Shown piece after piece: positions 16,846 through 24,535 of a DNA stretch of 51,418 nt; position 1 is the first letter of the stretch, and each line of letters opens with the position of its first letter. This DNA comes from Actinomycetota bacterium. Its GTDB lineage: Bacteria > Actinomycetota > Geothermincolia > Geothermincolales > RBG-13-55-18. Location: contig JABLXL010000033.1 in assembly GCA_013178005.1 (NCBI GenBank), positions 1 through 51,418 of the forward strand, read 5' to 3'. A model generated the notes under the pieces. That model saw only the letters and a program-made list of their open reading frames with translations, searched no databases and had not been told where the DNA came from. The translations under genes were made by a program, and so were the position numbers.

Positions 16846-16893
16846 TTTACCTCGATTTCACCTTCGATTACCTGCTTTTAACCCGTTTTTAAC
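16846..16893 (+). promoter_or_regulatory. Five-site Pho-box array before the kinase-like gene
   Basis: TTTACC (16846), TTCACC (16857), ATTACC (16867), TTTAAC (16877) and TTTAAC (16888) follow one another at 11, 10, 10 and 11 bases, i.e. one face of the helix. This matches the direct-repeat PhoP/PhoB boxes of Gram-positive bacteria. A possible -10, TTGAAT, lies at 16904, about 10 bases beyond the last box, so the boxes would take the place of a -35. The gene starts at 16978. Confidence 0.7.
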
Positions 16894-16977
16894 TTCCGTT
16901 CGTTTGAATTTGGGTTGGTGCCCAGCCGATTCGCGAAGGCGCGGGCACCGAAAACGGAAAGGAAAGGAGGGAAAAAC

Positions 16978-17466
16978 ATGATGGTCGAGGAAATCGTGGT
17001 GAAAGAGCTCATCGAGGAATGTCTCGAGCGTAAGCGTGAAAAGGCCATGGAAAAAGGCGTCCGCCTATGCGCCGCGGAGGAAGACCGCGGTGCGGCCTGC
17101 CGGGCTGACCGCAAGCTGCTTCGCGCCGCTTTGGGAAACATGGTGGAAGCGGCCATCTTCTACAGCCGCTCCGGAAGCGTTATCACGGTCGGATGCCGCA
17201 GCGACGACATGCGCGAGGGCATCTACGTCGCCGGCGACAACGGCTGCATACCCTTCGATGAGCTGCGCACCATGCGCGACCTCTTCTGCCGCCCGACCAT
17301 GCCCGAGACAAGGGACGTAGAGGAGCTTCAAATGCCAATGACCTGCGTTTCCGTGGTCAAAGACATCGCGGACCTGCACGGCGGCATGGTCGGGGTGCGA
17401 AGCATGGAGGGAGATGGATTGACCCTGACCCTCTACCTTCCCCGCGCCCAGCGGGGAGTGGCTTGA
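16978..17466 (+). CDS. Stand-alone degenerate histidine-kinase ATPase domain
   Basis: A 162-residue protein that aligns along its whole length with the C-terminal ATPase domain of the adjacent PhoR. The segment KDIADLHGGMVGVRSMEGDG corresponds to PhoR's KHIADLHGGAVEVRSVVGEG. It has no phospho-accepting His region, no membrane segment and no sensor domain. The nucleotide motifs are altered: the N-box reads GNMVEAAIFYS without the key Asn, G1 reads GDNGCIP, and the G2 glycine loop is replaced by MPMTCVSVV. ATP binding is therefore doubtful. AAAGGAGGG precedes the ATG, and a five-site Pho-box array lies upstream. I infer a phosphate-starvation-induced partner or decoy for PhoR; no described family is recognised. 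Confidence 0.78.
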   Translation: MMVEEIVVKELIEECLERKREKAMEKGVRLCAAEEDRGAACRADRKLLRAALGNMVEAAIFYSRSGSVITVGCRSDDMREGIYVAGDNGCIPFDELRTMRDLFCRPTMPETRDVEELQMPMTCVSVVKDIADLHGGMVGVRSMEGDGLTLTLYLPRAQRGVA

Positions 17467-17825
17467 GGCGGCAGACCGTTGGGGGTGACCTGGTGTCATG
17501 GCGCGATCGGGGAAGCCGGGCTGCGCTCGCGCGATCCCCGTCTATTCGCACCAACGGCCCCCTCAATCCTACCGCTACCCACCAACACGACTCGGCGTGG
17601 CGCGGAATGAAGATCTAATCCAATGGCAATCTACCCTCGGGAGTGCCTTATCCCGCCTTAACGGCGTTGCCCCGGGAACACCCGGTTCCGAGGTCGGGCT
17701 CACTTAAGGTACAGGCTTGTTCCCGGCCCGTACACCCCGCCCATACTCCAGCCGCTTACCCAGCCGTCCTGCCCTATGACCTCGCGGAAGCGTGATGGAG
17801 ATCGTTCCCGGGGAGCCGCTTTCGA
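17467..17825. other. Non-coding gap before the pst operon
   Basis: About 360 bases without a credible gene; open frames here are short and lack ribosome binding sites. The pst Pho boxes begin at 17826. Confidence 0.5.
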
Positions 17826-17901
17826 TTTACCTTCCGTTTACCAAGCGTTTATCGGGTTTTTAACCACGAGACACCCGTTTTTAATCCAAGGCGCCTGTAA
17901 T
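17826..17901 (+). promoter_or_regulatory. Pho-box array and promoter of pstSCAB-phoU
   Basis: TTTACC (17826), TTTACC (17837), TTTATC (17848) and TTTAAC (17859) are spaced exactly 11 bases apart. After one weak position, TTTAAT follows at 17880. A plausible -10, TGTAAT, lies at 17896-17901, 10 bases after the last box, again without a standard -35. This is the layout of an activator-dependent phosphate-starvation promoter. Confidence 0.75.
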
Positions 17902-17975
17902 GGGTTCGACGGACGGAGCATGGACGAAAGCGGAAGAAGCAACGGTTTATGGAGGAAAACAGAAGGAGGAAAAGC

Positions 17976-18842
17976 ATGACGAGAAGGAAGAGCCTGGGTA
18001 TCGCGACGGCGCTTTCGCTGGCTGTTGTCCTCGCCCTGGTCCTCGGAGCTGCCGGATGCGGAGACAAGGGCGGGGAAAGCCCGGCGGAGCCGGAGAAGCC
18101 GAAGCTCTCCGGGACCCTCAACCTCTCCGGCTCCACCACCGTGCTGCCCCTGGCCCAGGAGGCGGCGGACATGTTCATGGACGAGAACCCCGACGTGACC
18201 GTTAACGTGCAGGGCGGCGGTTCCAGCGTGGGAATCTCCAACGTGGCCGAGGGCGTGGTGGACATCGGCAACGCCTCGCGCGGCCTGAAAGATGAGGAGA
18301 AAAGCCTGGGTCTGGTGGACCACGAGATCGCCCTCGACGTCATCGTGGTGATCGCGCACAAGGACGTAGAGGTCGATGACCTCACGGCGGACCAGGTGTT
18401 CGGCATCTTCAGCGGCAAGATCACCAACTGGAAGGAAGTGGGAGGAAAGGACGCGCCCATTACCGTGGTGGTGCGCGACGAGGCCTCCGGAACCCGCGAG
18501 ATGTTCGATGAGAAGGCGCTGAAAAAGGAAAAGCCCAAGGAGGGCGCCATCGAGTGCAACAGCAATGGCGTCATGCGCCAGACCGTATCCAGCACCCCGA
18601 ATTCCATCGGCTATATCTCCCTGGGTTACCTGGACGGTTCCGTGAAAGCCCTTAAATATGGGGGGGTGCAGGGCAGCAAGGAGACGGCGGTCAACAAGAC
18701 CTACCCCCTCTCCCGCTACCTGCACATGTTCACCAAGGGAGAGGCCACGGGGCTCGCCAAGGCCTTCATCGACTTCGTCCTCTCGGACCGGTTCCAGGAC
18801 GAGGTGGTGGCCAAGGAATACATTCCCATGACCGAGATCTAG
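17976..18842 (+). CDS. pstS: Phosphate ABC transporter substrate-binding lipoprotein
   Basis: A 288-residue lipoprotein that captures inorganic phosphate outside the membrane and passes it to PstCA. The signal peptide ends in a lipobox (LGAAGC, Cys about residue 29). The mature part shows the PstS signatures SGSTTVLPLAQ, GGGSSVGI and RDEASGTREMF for phosphate binding. AAGGAGG precedes the ATG at 17976. It opens the pstSCAB-phoU operon and directly follows a Pho-box promoter. Confidence 0.95.
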   Translation: MTRRKSLGIATALSLAVVLALVLGAAGCGDKGGESPAEPEKPKLSGTLNLSGSTTVLPLAQEAADMFMDENPDVTVNVQGGGSSVGISNVAEGVVDIGNASRGLKDEEKSLGLVDHEIALDVIVVIAHKDVEVDDLTADQVFGIFSGKITNWKEVGGKDAPITVVVRDEASGTREMFDEKALKKEKPKEGAIECNSNGVMRQTVSSTPNSIGYISLGYLDGSVKALKYGGVQGSKETAVNKTYPLSRYLHMFTKGEATGLAKAFIDFVLSDRFQDEVVAKEYIPMTEI

Positions 18843-18905
18843 GGTTCCTCCTACGTTCCGGACGACTTGATCTCGGCAGTCGTAAAGAGGCAAGGGGGGT
18901 CGGAC

Positions 18906-19763
18906 TTGCAGGGAATAGACAGGGAATGGATAGTCAGGAAGACCCTGTTCGTCATGGCCATGATGGCGGTGCTGGGCGTACTGCTCATCGTCTTCTTCGT
19001 GGCCAGGGAGGCCATGCCCGCCTTCACGCAAGCCGGCCCCGCAAACCTCTTCTCGTCCGCCTGGGATCCCGCGGGCGGCCGCTACGGCATGCTCATCTTC
19101 ATAACGGGTACGCTTACGACCACCGTCGGGGGGCTTCTCCTGGGCGCCCCCCTTGCCATCGGCTCGGCACTGTTCCTGACCCAGATGGCCCCCCGGCGGG
19201 TTCGGTCGTTCTTCACCAGGGTCGTTGAGCTCCTGGCCGGCGTGCCCTCCATCGTCCTGGGTTGGCTGGGTTTTACGGTCATGGTCCCCTGGATCAGGGA
19301 GGCGACCGGCAGCCCAGGAACGGGAATACTTGCCGCCTCCATCATCCTTGCCATCATGGTGCTCCCCACCATCACCGCAATATCCAAGGACGCGCTGGAA
19401 GCGGTTCCCAGGTCATATCTGGACGCTTCGCTGGCCATGGGGGCCACCCGCTGGCAGACCGTTCGCAGGGTGCTCATCCCGTCGGCCAAGCCCGGACTGC
19501 TGGTGGCGGTGATCCTGGGCATGGGCCGGGCCATCGGCGAGACCATGGCTGTGGCCCTGGTCATCGGCCCGGCGACCGCCTACCCCACTTCCCTGACCTC
19601 CCCCACCCATACCCTGACCACCAAGATCCTCATGGAGATGGGGGAATCGACGGGCGTGCAGCGCTCAGCGCTCTTCGCCATGGGCCTGGTGCTGCTGCTG
19701 CTCTCCATGGCCTTGATCGTCCTGGTCAGGGCGGTTACGCGCGAGCGGAGGGAAGCGGCGTGA
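18906..19763 (+). CDS. pstC: Phosphate ABC transporter permease PstC
   Basis: A 285-residue inner-membrane permease with about six hydrophobic segments and the family's loop and motif pattern (LLAGVPSIVLGWLGF and the EAA-like PRSYLDASLAMGATRWQT). It pairs with PstA to form the phosphate channel. I place the start at the TTG at 18906 because AAGGGGGG lies just upstream; an earlier in-frame TTG at 18867 has no such site. The stop overlaps the pstA start (GTGA), indicating coupled translation. Confidence 0.9.
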   Translation: MQGIDREWIVRKTLFVMAMMAVLGVLLIVFFVAREAMPAFTQAGPANLFSSAWDPAGGRYGMLIFITGTLTTTVGGLLLGAPLAIGSALFLTQMAPRRVRSFFTRVVELLAGVPSIVLGWLGFTVMVPWIREATGSPGTGILAASIILAIMVLPTITAISKDALEAVPRSYLDASLAMGATRWQTVRRVLIPSAKPGLLVAVILGMGRAIGETMAVALVIGPATAYPTSLTSPTHTLTTKILMEMGESTGVQRSALFAMGLVLLLLSMALIVLVRAVTRERREAA

Positions 19764-20752
19764 GCGGCCTGGAGGTCAAGACGGTGGAAGAGGAGGGCTT
19801 GCGCGTGGAAGTGGCGGCCGGGCTCTGTGAGAGCAGGGACGAACGGCTGGAAAGGGTTATCAGGCAACATATCGAGAGGCATAAACGCAGGGCCGCCGCG
19901 GCCGACCGCGCCTTCACCGCAGCGACCTGGGCGGTGGCGGCGGTGGCTCTGGGCATACTCGCGTTCATCGTTATAACTATCTTCGCGCGCGGCCTGGGCA
20001 CCGCCCTGAATCCCGGATTCCTGTTCGGTAAGCCCCAGGCCATAAAGGAGGGAGGGGGCATATGGCCCATGGTGGTCTCGTCTTTCTACCTGGCCGCGCT
20101 CACCGTGGCCATGGTGGTGCCGGTGGGAGTGGGGGCCGCAGTCTACATGTCGGAGTTCGCGCGCGAGGGCCGGGTGACCAGGCTGGTGCGCTTAGGTGCG
20201 GACGTGTTGTCCTCGGTCCCCTCGGTGGTGTTCGGCATATTCGGAATGGTGCTGTTCGTGGTCTATCTGGGGCTGGGATATTCGCTGCTGGCGGGAGCCC
20301 TCACCCTGACACTGCTCAACCTGCCCACGGTGATGCGCACCTCCGAGGAGGCGCTCAGGGCCGTGCCCGTCTCGTACCGCGAGGCCTCCCTGGCGCTGGG
20401 CGCCTCGCGATGGGAAACGGTGAAGCGGGTGGTGCTGCCGAGCGCCGCCCCGGGCATCACCACCGGCGCCGTGCTCGCGGTGGGCAGGATCGTGGGGGAG
20501 AGCGCCGCGGTCATCTACACGGTGGGGATCTTCGTGCGCAAGATACCGGTTTCTCCCCTGCAGCCGGCAGCTCCCATGGCTGCCCATATCTGGCACACCT
20601 ATACCGAGGGGGCGCTGGTGTCGGACTGGATGAGGATCGCCAACGGGGAGGCGGCATTTCTCCTCCTGTTGGTGTTGGCGTTGAACCTTGGCGCGCGGCT
20701 GTTGACGCGCGCCCTGGCGAAGAAGACGGGGACGGTGAAGGGGAATGAATGA
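19760..20752 (+). CDS. pstA: Phosphate ABC transporter permease PstA
   Basis: A 330-residue inner-membrane permease, partner of PstC. About 50 charged residues precede the first membrane segment, an N-terminal cytoplasmic extension not always found in PstA. The permease core includes VLSSVPSVVFGIFGM and the EAA-loop PVSYREASLALGASRWET. The GTG at 19760 overlaps the pstC stop and has GGAGGGAAG upstream. The 3' end is part of a 122-base local duplication that also includes the start of pstB. Confidence 0.92.
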   Translation: MSGLEVKTVEEEGLRVEVAAGLCESRDERLERVIRQHIERHKRRAAAADRAFTAATWAVAAVALGILAFIVITIFARGLGTALNPGFLFGKPQAIKEGGGIWPMVVSSFYLAALTVAMVVPVGVGAAVYMSEFAREGRVTRLVRLGADVLSSVPSVVFGIFGMVLFVVYLGLGYSLLAGALTLTLLNLPTVMRTSEEALRAVPVSYREASLALGASRWETVKRVVLPSAAPGITTGAVLAVGRIVGESAAVIYTVGIFVRKIPVSPLQPAAPMAAHIWHTYTEGALVSDWMRIANGEAAFLLLLVLALNLGARLLTRALAKKTGTVKGNE

Positions 20753-20870
20753 GGTTGCGTGCGGGGCATGCGGCAGATTCGAGTTGGAGGGGGTAAGCCT
20801 CTTCTATAACGGCTTCAAGGCCCTGGAGGGCATCGACCTCAGGGAAGACGGGGACGGTGACGGGAAATGA
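20745..20870 (+). pseudogene. Truncated duplicate of the pstB 5' end
   Basis: A 41-codon frame starting within the last bases of pstA and ending on a TGA that overlaps the ATG of the full pstB. It repeats the first 34 codons of pstB ([20 protein letters not shown] against [20 protein letters not shown]), then runs into a copy of the pstA 3' end. The two copies are 122 bases apart and differ at about eight positions. Its initiation region is as good as that of pstB, so the peptide may be made. It carries no Walker motif and cannot be an ATPase. Confidence 0.75.
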
Positions 20871-21661
20871 CTGAGGTTGCATGCGGGGCATGCGGAAAAT
20901 TCGAGTTGGAGGGGGTAAACCTCTACTATAACGGCTTCAAGGCCCTGGAGGGCATCGACCTCAGGATAGAGAGGTGCAGCATAACCGCCTTGATCGGGCC
21001 CTCGGGATGCGGCAAGTCCTCGGCCCTGCGCTGCCTCAACCGCATGAACGACCTCATCCCGGGCGCCAGGGTGGAGGGCCTGGTATCGCTGGACGGAGAG
21101 GACGTCTACCAGCGCGGGTATGACGTGGTGGAGTTGCGCAAGCGCGTTGGCATGGTTTTCCAGAAGCCAAACCCTTTTCCCAAGTCCGTTTACGAGAACG
21201 TGGCCTACGGACCAAGGCTTTTCGGCATAAAGGACAAGGAGACCCTGGACGACATCGTGGAGAGCAGCCTGGTCAGCGCGGCCCTCTGGGACGAGGTGAA
21301 GGGAAAGCTGAAAAGCTCCGCGCTGGCCCTCTCGGGAGGCCAGCAGCAGCGGCTGTGCATCGCCCGCGTGCTGGCGGTGCAGCCCGAGGTGATCCTCCTG
21401 GACGAGCCCTGCTCCGCCCTGGATCCCATTGCCACCCAGCGTATCGAAGACTTGTTGGTGGAGTTGAAGTCCAGGTACACCATAGTGATAGTGACGCACA
21501 ACATGCAGCAGGCGGCCAGGGTCAGCGATTACACCGCCTTCTTCATGATCGAACAACAGGGCGATCCGGGCAGGGTAATAGAGTACGACACGACCAACGC
21601 CATTTTCACCAACCCGAAGGACGAGCGCACGGAGCGTTACATAACCGGGAGGTTCGGATGA
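20867..21661 (+). CDS. pstB: Phosphate ABC transporter ATPase PstB
   Basis: A 264-residue ATPase that powers phosphate import through PstCA. Walker A is GPSGCGKSS (near residue 45), the signature is [13 protein letters not shown], Walker B is [13 protein letters not shown], followed by the switch His in [10 protein letters not shown]. An N-terminal CGACG motif precedes the usual beginning of the domain and is not typical of PstB. The first 40 codons are duplicated upstream. phoU follows after 28 bases. Confidence 0.95.
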   Translation: MTEVACGACGKFELEGVNLYYNGFKALEGIDLRIERCSITALIGPSGCGKSSALRCLNRMNDLIPGARVEGLVSLDGEDVYQRGYDVVELRKRVGMVFQKPNPFPKSVYENVAYGPRLFGIKDKETLDDIVESSLVSAALWDEVKGKLKSSALALSGGQQQRLCIARVLAVQPEVILLDEPCSALDPIATQRIEDLLVELKSRYTIVIVTHNMQQAARVSDYTAFFMIEQQGDPGRVIEYDTTNAIFTNPKDERTERYITGRFG

Positions 21662-21689
21662 AGCCCGCCGGCGGGAAAGGGAGAGGTAC

Positions 21690-22349
21690 ATGGAGCTGAG
21701 AAGGGATTTTCACCAGCGGCTGGACGAGCTATACGCGGAGACCCTGCGCATGGGAGGCGACCTCCTGGAGACCATCGAGAAAACGCGCATCTGTTTCGCT
21801 ACCCTGGATCGTGGCCTGGCGGAGGAGATAATCGCCGGAGACGACCTCTTCGACGCCTACATCGACCGCATCGAGGAGGGAGGGATGGAGCTTATCGCCC
21901 TGCAGGCTCCCGTGGCGGTGGACCTGCGCAGGATAATGGTGATCATGCGCATGGCCCAGCATTTCGAGCGCATGGCCGACCTCTGCGAGGACATCGCCCA
22001 GGCGGTCAGGCACCTTCCCTCGGATTCCGTGAGCTCCTGGATGCGGGAAGCCATCGACGAGATGGCGCGCCGCGCCGTGCGCCTGGTGGAGCGCTCCATC
22101 GAATGCTTCAAGGAGCGCAGCGTGGAGATGGCCATGGAGCTCGACGCCATGGACGACGCCGTGGACAAGCTGCACCGCAAGTTCTTCAAGGAGTTCGACC
22201 GCGGGCGCGAGGAGGACCTGGAGGTGGCGGTGCGCGTGGTCATGGTGGCGAGGTTCTTCGAGCGCATCGCGGACCACGCCGTGGACATCGGGGAGCACGT
22301 ACGTTTCATGGTGGAGGGCACCATAAGCCCGAACCCCCAAAGCCGTTAG
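21690..22349 (+). CDS. phoU: Phosphate signalling protein PhoU
   Basis: A 219-residue cytosolic helical protein that couples PstSCAB activity to PhoR and represses the Pho response when phosphate is plentiful. Both three-helix PhoU repeats are visible: the first contains PVAVDLRRIMVIMRMAQHFERMADL, abridged as PVAVDLRRIMVIMRM…, and the second contains RVVMVARFFERIADHAVDIG. It begins with SD GGGAGAGG and an ATG at 21690. The operon ends with it; a perfect 125-bp tandem repeat begins six bases after the stop. Confidence 0.94.
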   Translation: MELRRDFHQRLDELYAETLRMGGDLLETIEKTRICFATLDRGLAEEIIAGDDLFDAYIDRIEEGGMELIALQAPVAVDLRRIMVIMRMAQHFERMADLCEDIAQAVRHLPSDSVSSWMREAIDEMARRAVRLVERSIECFKERSVEMAMELDAMDDAVDKLHRKFFKEFDRGREEDLEVAVRVVMVARFFERIADHAVDIGEHVRFMVEGTISPNPQSR

Positions 22350-22355
22350 CCTATT

Positions 22356-22605
22356 CTGCTATTTTCAGGTTCTCTCGTTTTTGGGGGGTGAAGACAACAC
22401 ATCCTTCTCCCCTCAGCCGGTGCCAGCTGAGCAAGAACACCGATTGAAATTCGAGATTCGAGACCTGACCCCGTTTGCTACTGCTATTTTCAGGTTCTCT
22501 CGTTTTTGGGGGGTGAAGACAACACATCCTTCTCCCCTCAGCCGGTGCCAGCTGAGCAAGAACACCGATTGAAATTCGAGATTCGAGACCTGACCCCGTT
22601 TGCTA
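22356..22605. repeat. Perfect 125-bp tandem repeat, two copies
   Basis: Copies at 22356-22480 and 22481-22605 appear identical, so the duplication is recent. Each includes GAAATTCGAGATTCGAGACC and CTGACCCCGTTTGCT. The motif CGAG(A/G)CCTGACCCC also occurs at 31707-31720 in another intergenic region, so part of the unit may be a dispersed element. From recollection, such sequences flank single-strand (Y1-type) transposase relics in other genomes; no transposase is present here. Confidence 0.85.
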
Positions 22606-22949
22606 AGTTACCCGTAAGTATTATAATACTCCCGTTCTCAATGGAGAGGCAGGTCGTGGCTCTCCCGCTGGCAAAATGATCCACACGATAAAGAAGGGCG
22701 TTGTCTCATACGCATGCCCCCCTGGGGGGATATGCGCGGAAAAACACGTATCGAGGCATCGCGCAAGAAGCATGACGGCGCGGTGCTAATAGCTACCGGG
22801 AGCTAGAGGACATCCCCCGTTCGGAGGACGCGGCCGAGAAAAGGAGAGCCTACAATGAATGCCGCGCCGTTGCGGCGGTACCTGGGCGTTTCAAGGCGAG
22901 CGCTCAAGGGGACGAAGAAACATGTTGGGAGGTATAGGAGGAACGGTAT
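22606..22949. promoter_or_regulatory. Upstream region with palindrome and TATAAT
   Basis: AGTATTATAATACT (22617-22630) is a perfect 14-base palindrome that contains a consensus TATAAT (22622-22627); a weak TTTGCT lies 17 bases before it. Transcription from here would give a leader of about 310 bases for the gene at 22950. A repressor site over the -10 is possible. No other gene was found in this gap. Confidence 0.4.
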
Positions 22950-24032
22950 ATGGCGAACGTCAACGTATGTCCGCATTGCGGCGTACCGCTATATATCTCC
23001 AGCCAGCACAAATGGCTGGACAACGGGGTTATCCAGCCCGCGCGCGAATCCACCCAACGGCTGGTGTTCTTCGAGTGCGGCAACCTCGATCCTCTCTTCG
23101 AGGGCATAGGGGAGCTTATAGGCGTGCCGGTGGAGCGTATGGTCATAGACGCCTCGCGGAGGTCCACCAAGAAGTACATGGAAAAGGTGGTGCCCGACGA
23201 CGTCAAGGAGATGATACGCTCGGGCGATATGGACCTCAACCTGGTGTTCGACTCCACCTTCATCATCTGGCGGGCCATGGGGTACGGGAAGCTGACCCTG
23301 GAGGACGTGCTCTACCGCCGTGAGAAGGACGACTTCATAAGCGTCCTGGCGGAAAGGCCCTACTCCGTCCCGCTGGCGGTGGGCAATTTCGCCGGCTCCA
23401 TAGAGGCGATAATTGGAAGAGAGCCGGGGATCGAATACGAGGAGACCACGCCGGGAGTCTACCGCATCAAGATATTCGAGGCGGAAAACCCGCCCGAGCT
23501 AAAACAGAGACTGCGCTGGAAGGACTACGAGAAGCCCTTGAAGCCGGGGGACATATCCTTTGATCGCTGCCCCGGCTGCGGGGTGCCCGCCGCGCTTTCC
23601 GCCTATAAGTGGGACCAGGCCAACGGCTCCATTCGGAATTCTCTCACCGGCCGCCGCATGGTCATGACCGGTCCCTCCATGATAGACCCCATATTCGACG
23701 AGCTGGAGGGGGAGCTGGGGGAGAGCGTGCCCCGCGTGGTGGTGGAGGCGCAGAAGAGATTCGTCAAATCGGGTTTCTTCGCCGTGGAGGAGGTCGCCAG
23801 CGAGGAGAACATGCGCGTGCAGCTCGCGCTGCGCGGGCTGGGAAACCTGAGAGAGCTGAAGATGGGGCGGCGAGGGGTGAGCCTATGCCTGGAGAACAGC
23901 ACCCTCCACCTGTTGGGGGTGGGACTGGCCCAGGGTTTGTTCGAAAAGGCCTTCGGGGTGGAGAGCGAGGTGGAATGGGAGCTCCGCGACGACGGCGACC
24001 TCGAGGTGAGCGTTTCCCCCAAGCCGGACTGA
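22950..24032 (+). CDS. Uncharacterised tandem-domain CxxC protein A
   Basis: A 360-residue soluble protein of unrecognised family. It consists of two related halves of about 180 residues. Each half opens with CPxCGVP (CPHCGVP at residue 7, CPGCGVP at about 208), followed by a WxxxxG element, a DP(L/I)F motif, V(E/P)R(M/V)V(I/V)(D/E)A and a C-terminal GxxxGxxExxxG-like stretch. The two CxxC pairs could together bind one zinc or another metal. The C-terminal part of each half loosely resembles V4R-type small-ligand-binding domains; this is unproven. AGGAGG precedes the ATG. A paralog lies 500 bases downstream. Confidence 0.75.
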   Translation: MANVNVCPHCGVPLYISSQHKWLDNGVIQPARESTQRLVFFECGNLDPLFEGIGELIGVPVERMVIDASRRSTKKYMEKVVPDDVKEMIRSGDMDLNLVFDSTFIIWRAMGYGKLTLEDVLYRREKDDFISVLAERPYSVPLAVGNFAGSIEAIIGREPGIEYEETTPGVYRIKIFEAENPPELKQRLRWKDYEKPLKPGDISFDRCPGCGVPAALSAYKWDQANGSIRNSLTGRRMVMTGPSMIDPIFDELEGELGESVPRVVVEAQKRFVKSGFFAVEEVASEENMRVQLALRGLGNLRELKMGRRGVSLCLENSTLHLLGVGLAQGLFEKAFGVESEVEWELRDDGDLEVSVSPKPD

Positions 24033-24535
24033 TCCGCCGCCAAATTGGGATAAACTGGTTATCCGTCGTGTTTTCCTGCGGGCGTTTCGTCCAGCGCGAT
24101 CCAATCCCTCGCGATCACGCCGCCCGAGGCGCGCGCAGGCCAACCGGCCGCGTCGCATACCTGTAGCTCCCCTCGTCCGATATCGGTTCTTCCCCTGTGA
24201 GACAGCGCATCAATTGCAGATAACCGAAAAATATCGAAGATCACAAAATGCAGTGACCTGCATTTTAGGATATGGGCTTCACCGCTTAGAAATTCACCCT
24301 GGAAACGTCACCCATTTCTACGAAGTGCGATAATGCGGCGCTATGGTGACGTTTCCCATGGTCAGCTGCTGTATCCTATGCTGGTCATTGTTCTTAACAA
24401 GAAGCGAAATAGATGCATGTCCGCGTCGCCCTTTCCTGACGTACCCAATCAAGGGTCGATTTCACGGCCGGTTTTGATACAATCATGGTAAAAGGTTACG
24501 AGTCCCGGGATGACGATTACATAGGGGCGTTTGGA
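24033..24535. other. Intergenic region with two inverted repeats and extended -10
   Basis: AAAATGCAG at 24245-24253 pairs with CTGCATTTT at 24258-24266 around a 4-base loop. GGAAACGTCACC (24301-24312) is inverted exactly at 24345-24356. An extended -10 (TGATACAAT, TACAAT at 24478-24483) lies just before the second paralog. The first hairpin may end transcription from the upstream gene; the second could be an operator or relic of a small mobile element. Confidence 0.5.

Noticed and set aside
22855-23109. Small plus-strand frame overlapping the start of the CxxC protein gene
   Set aside because: Out of frame with a well-supported gene that has a clear ribosome binding site.
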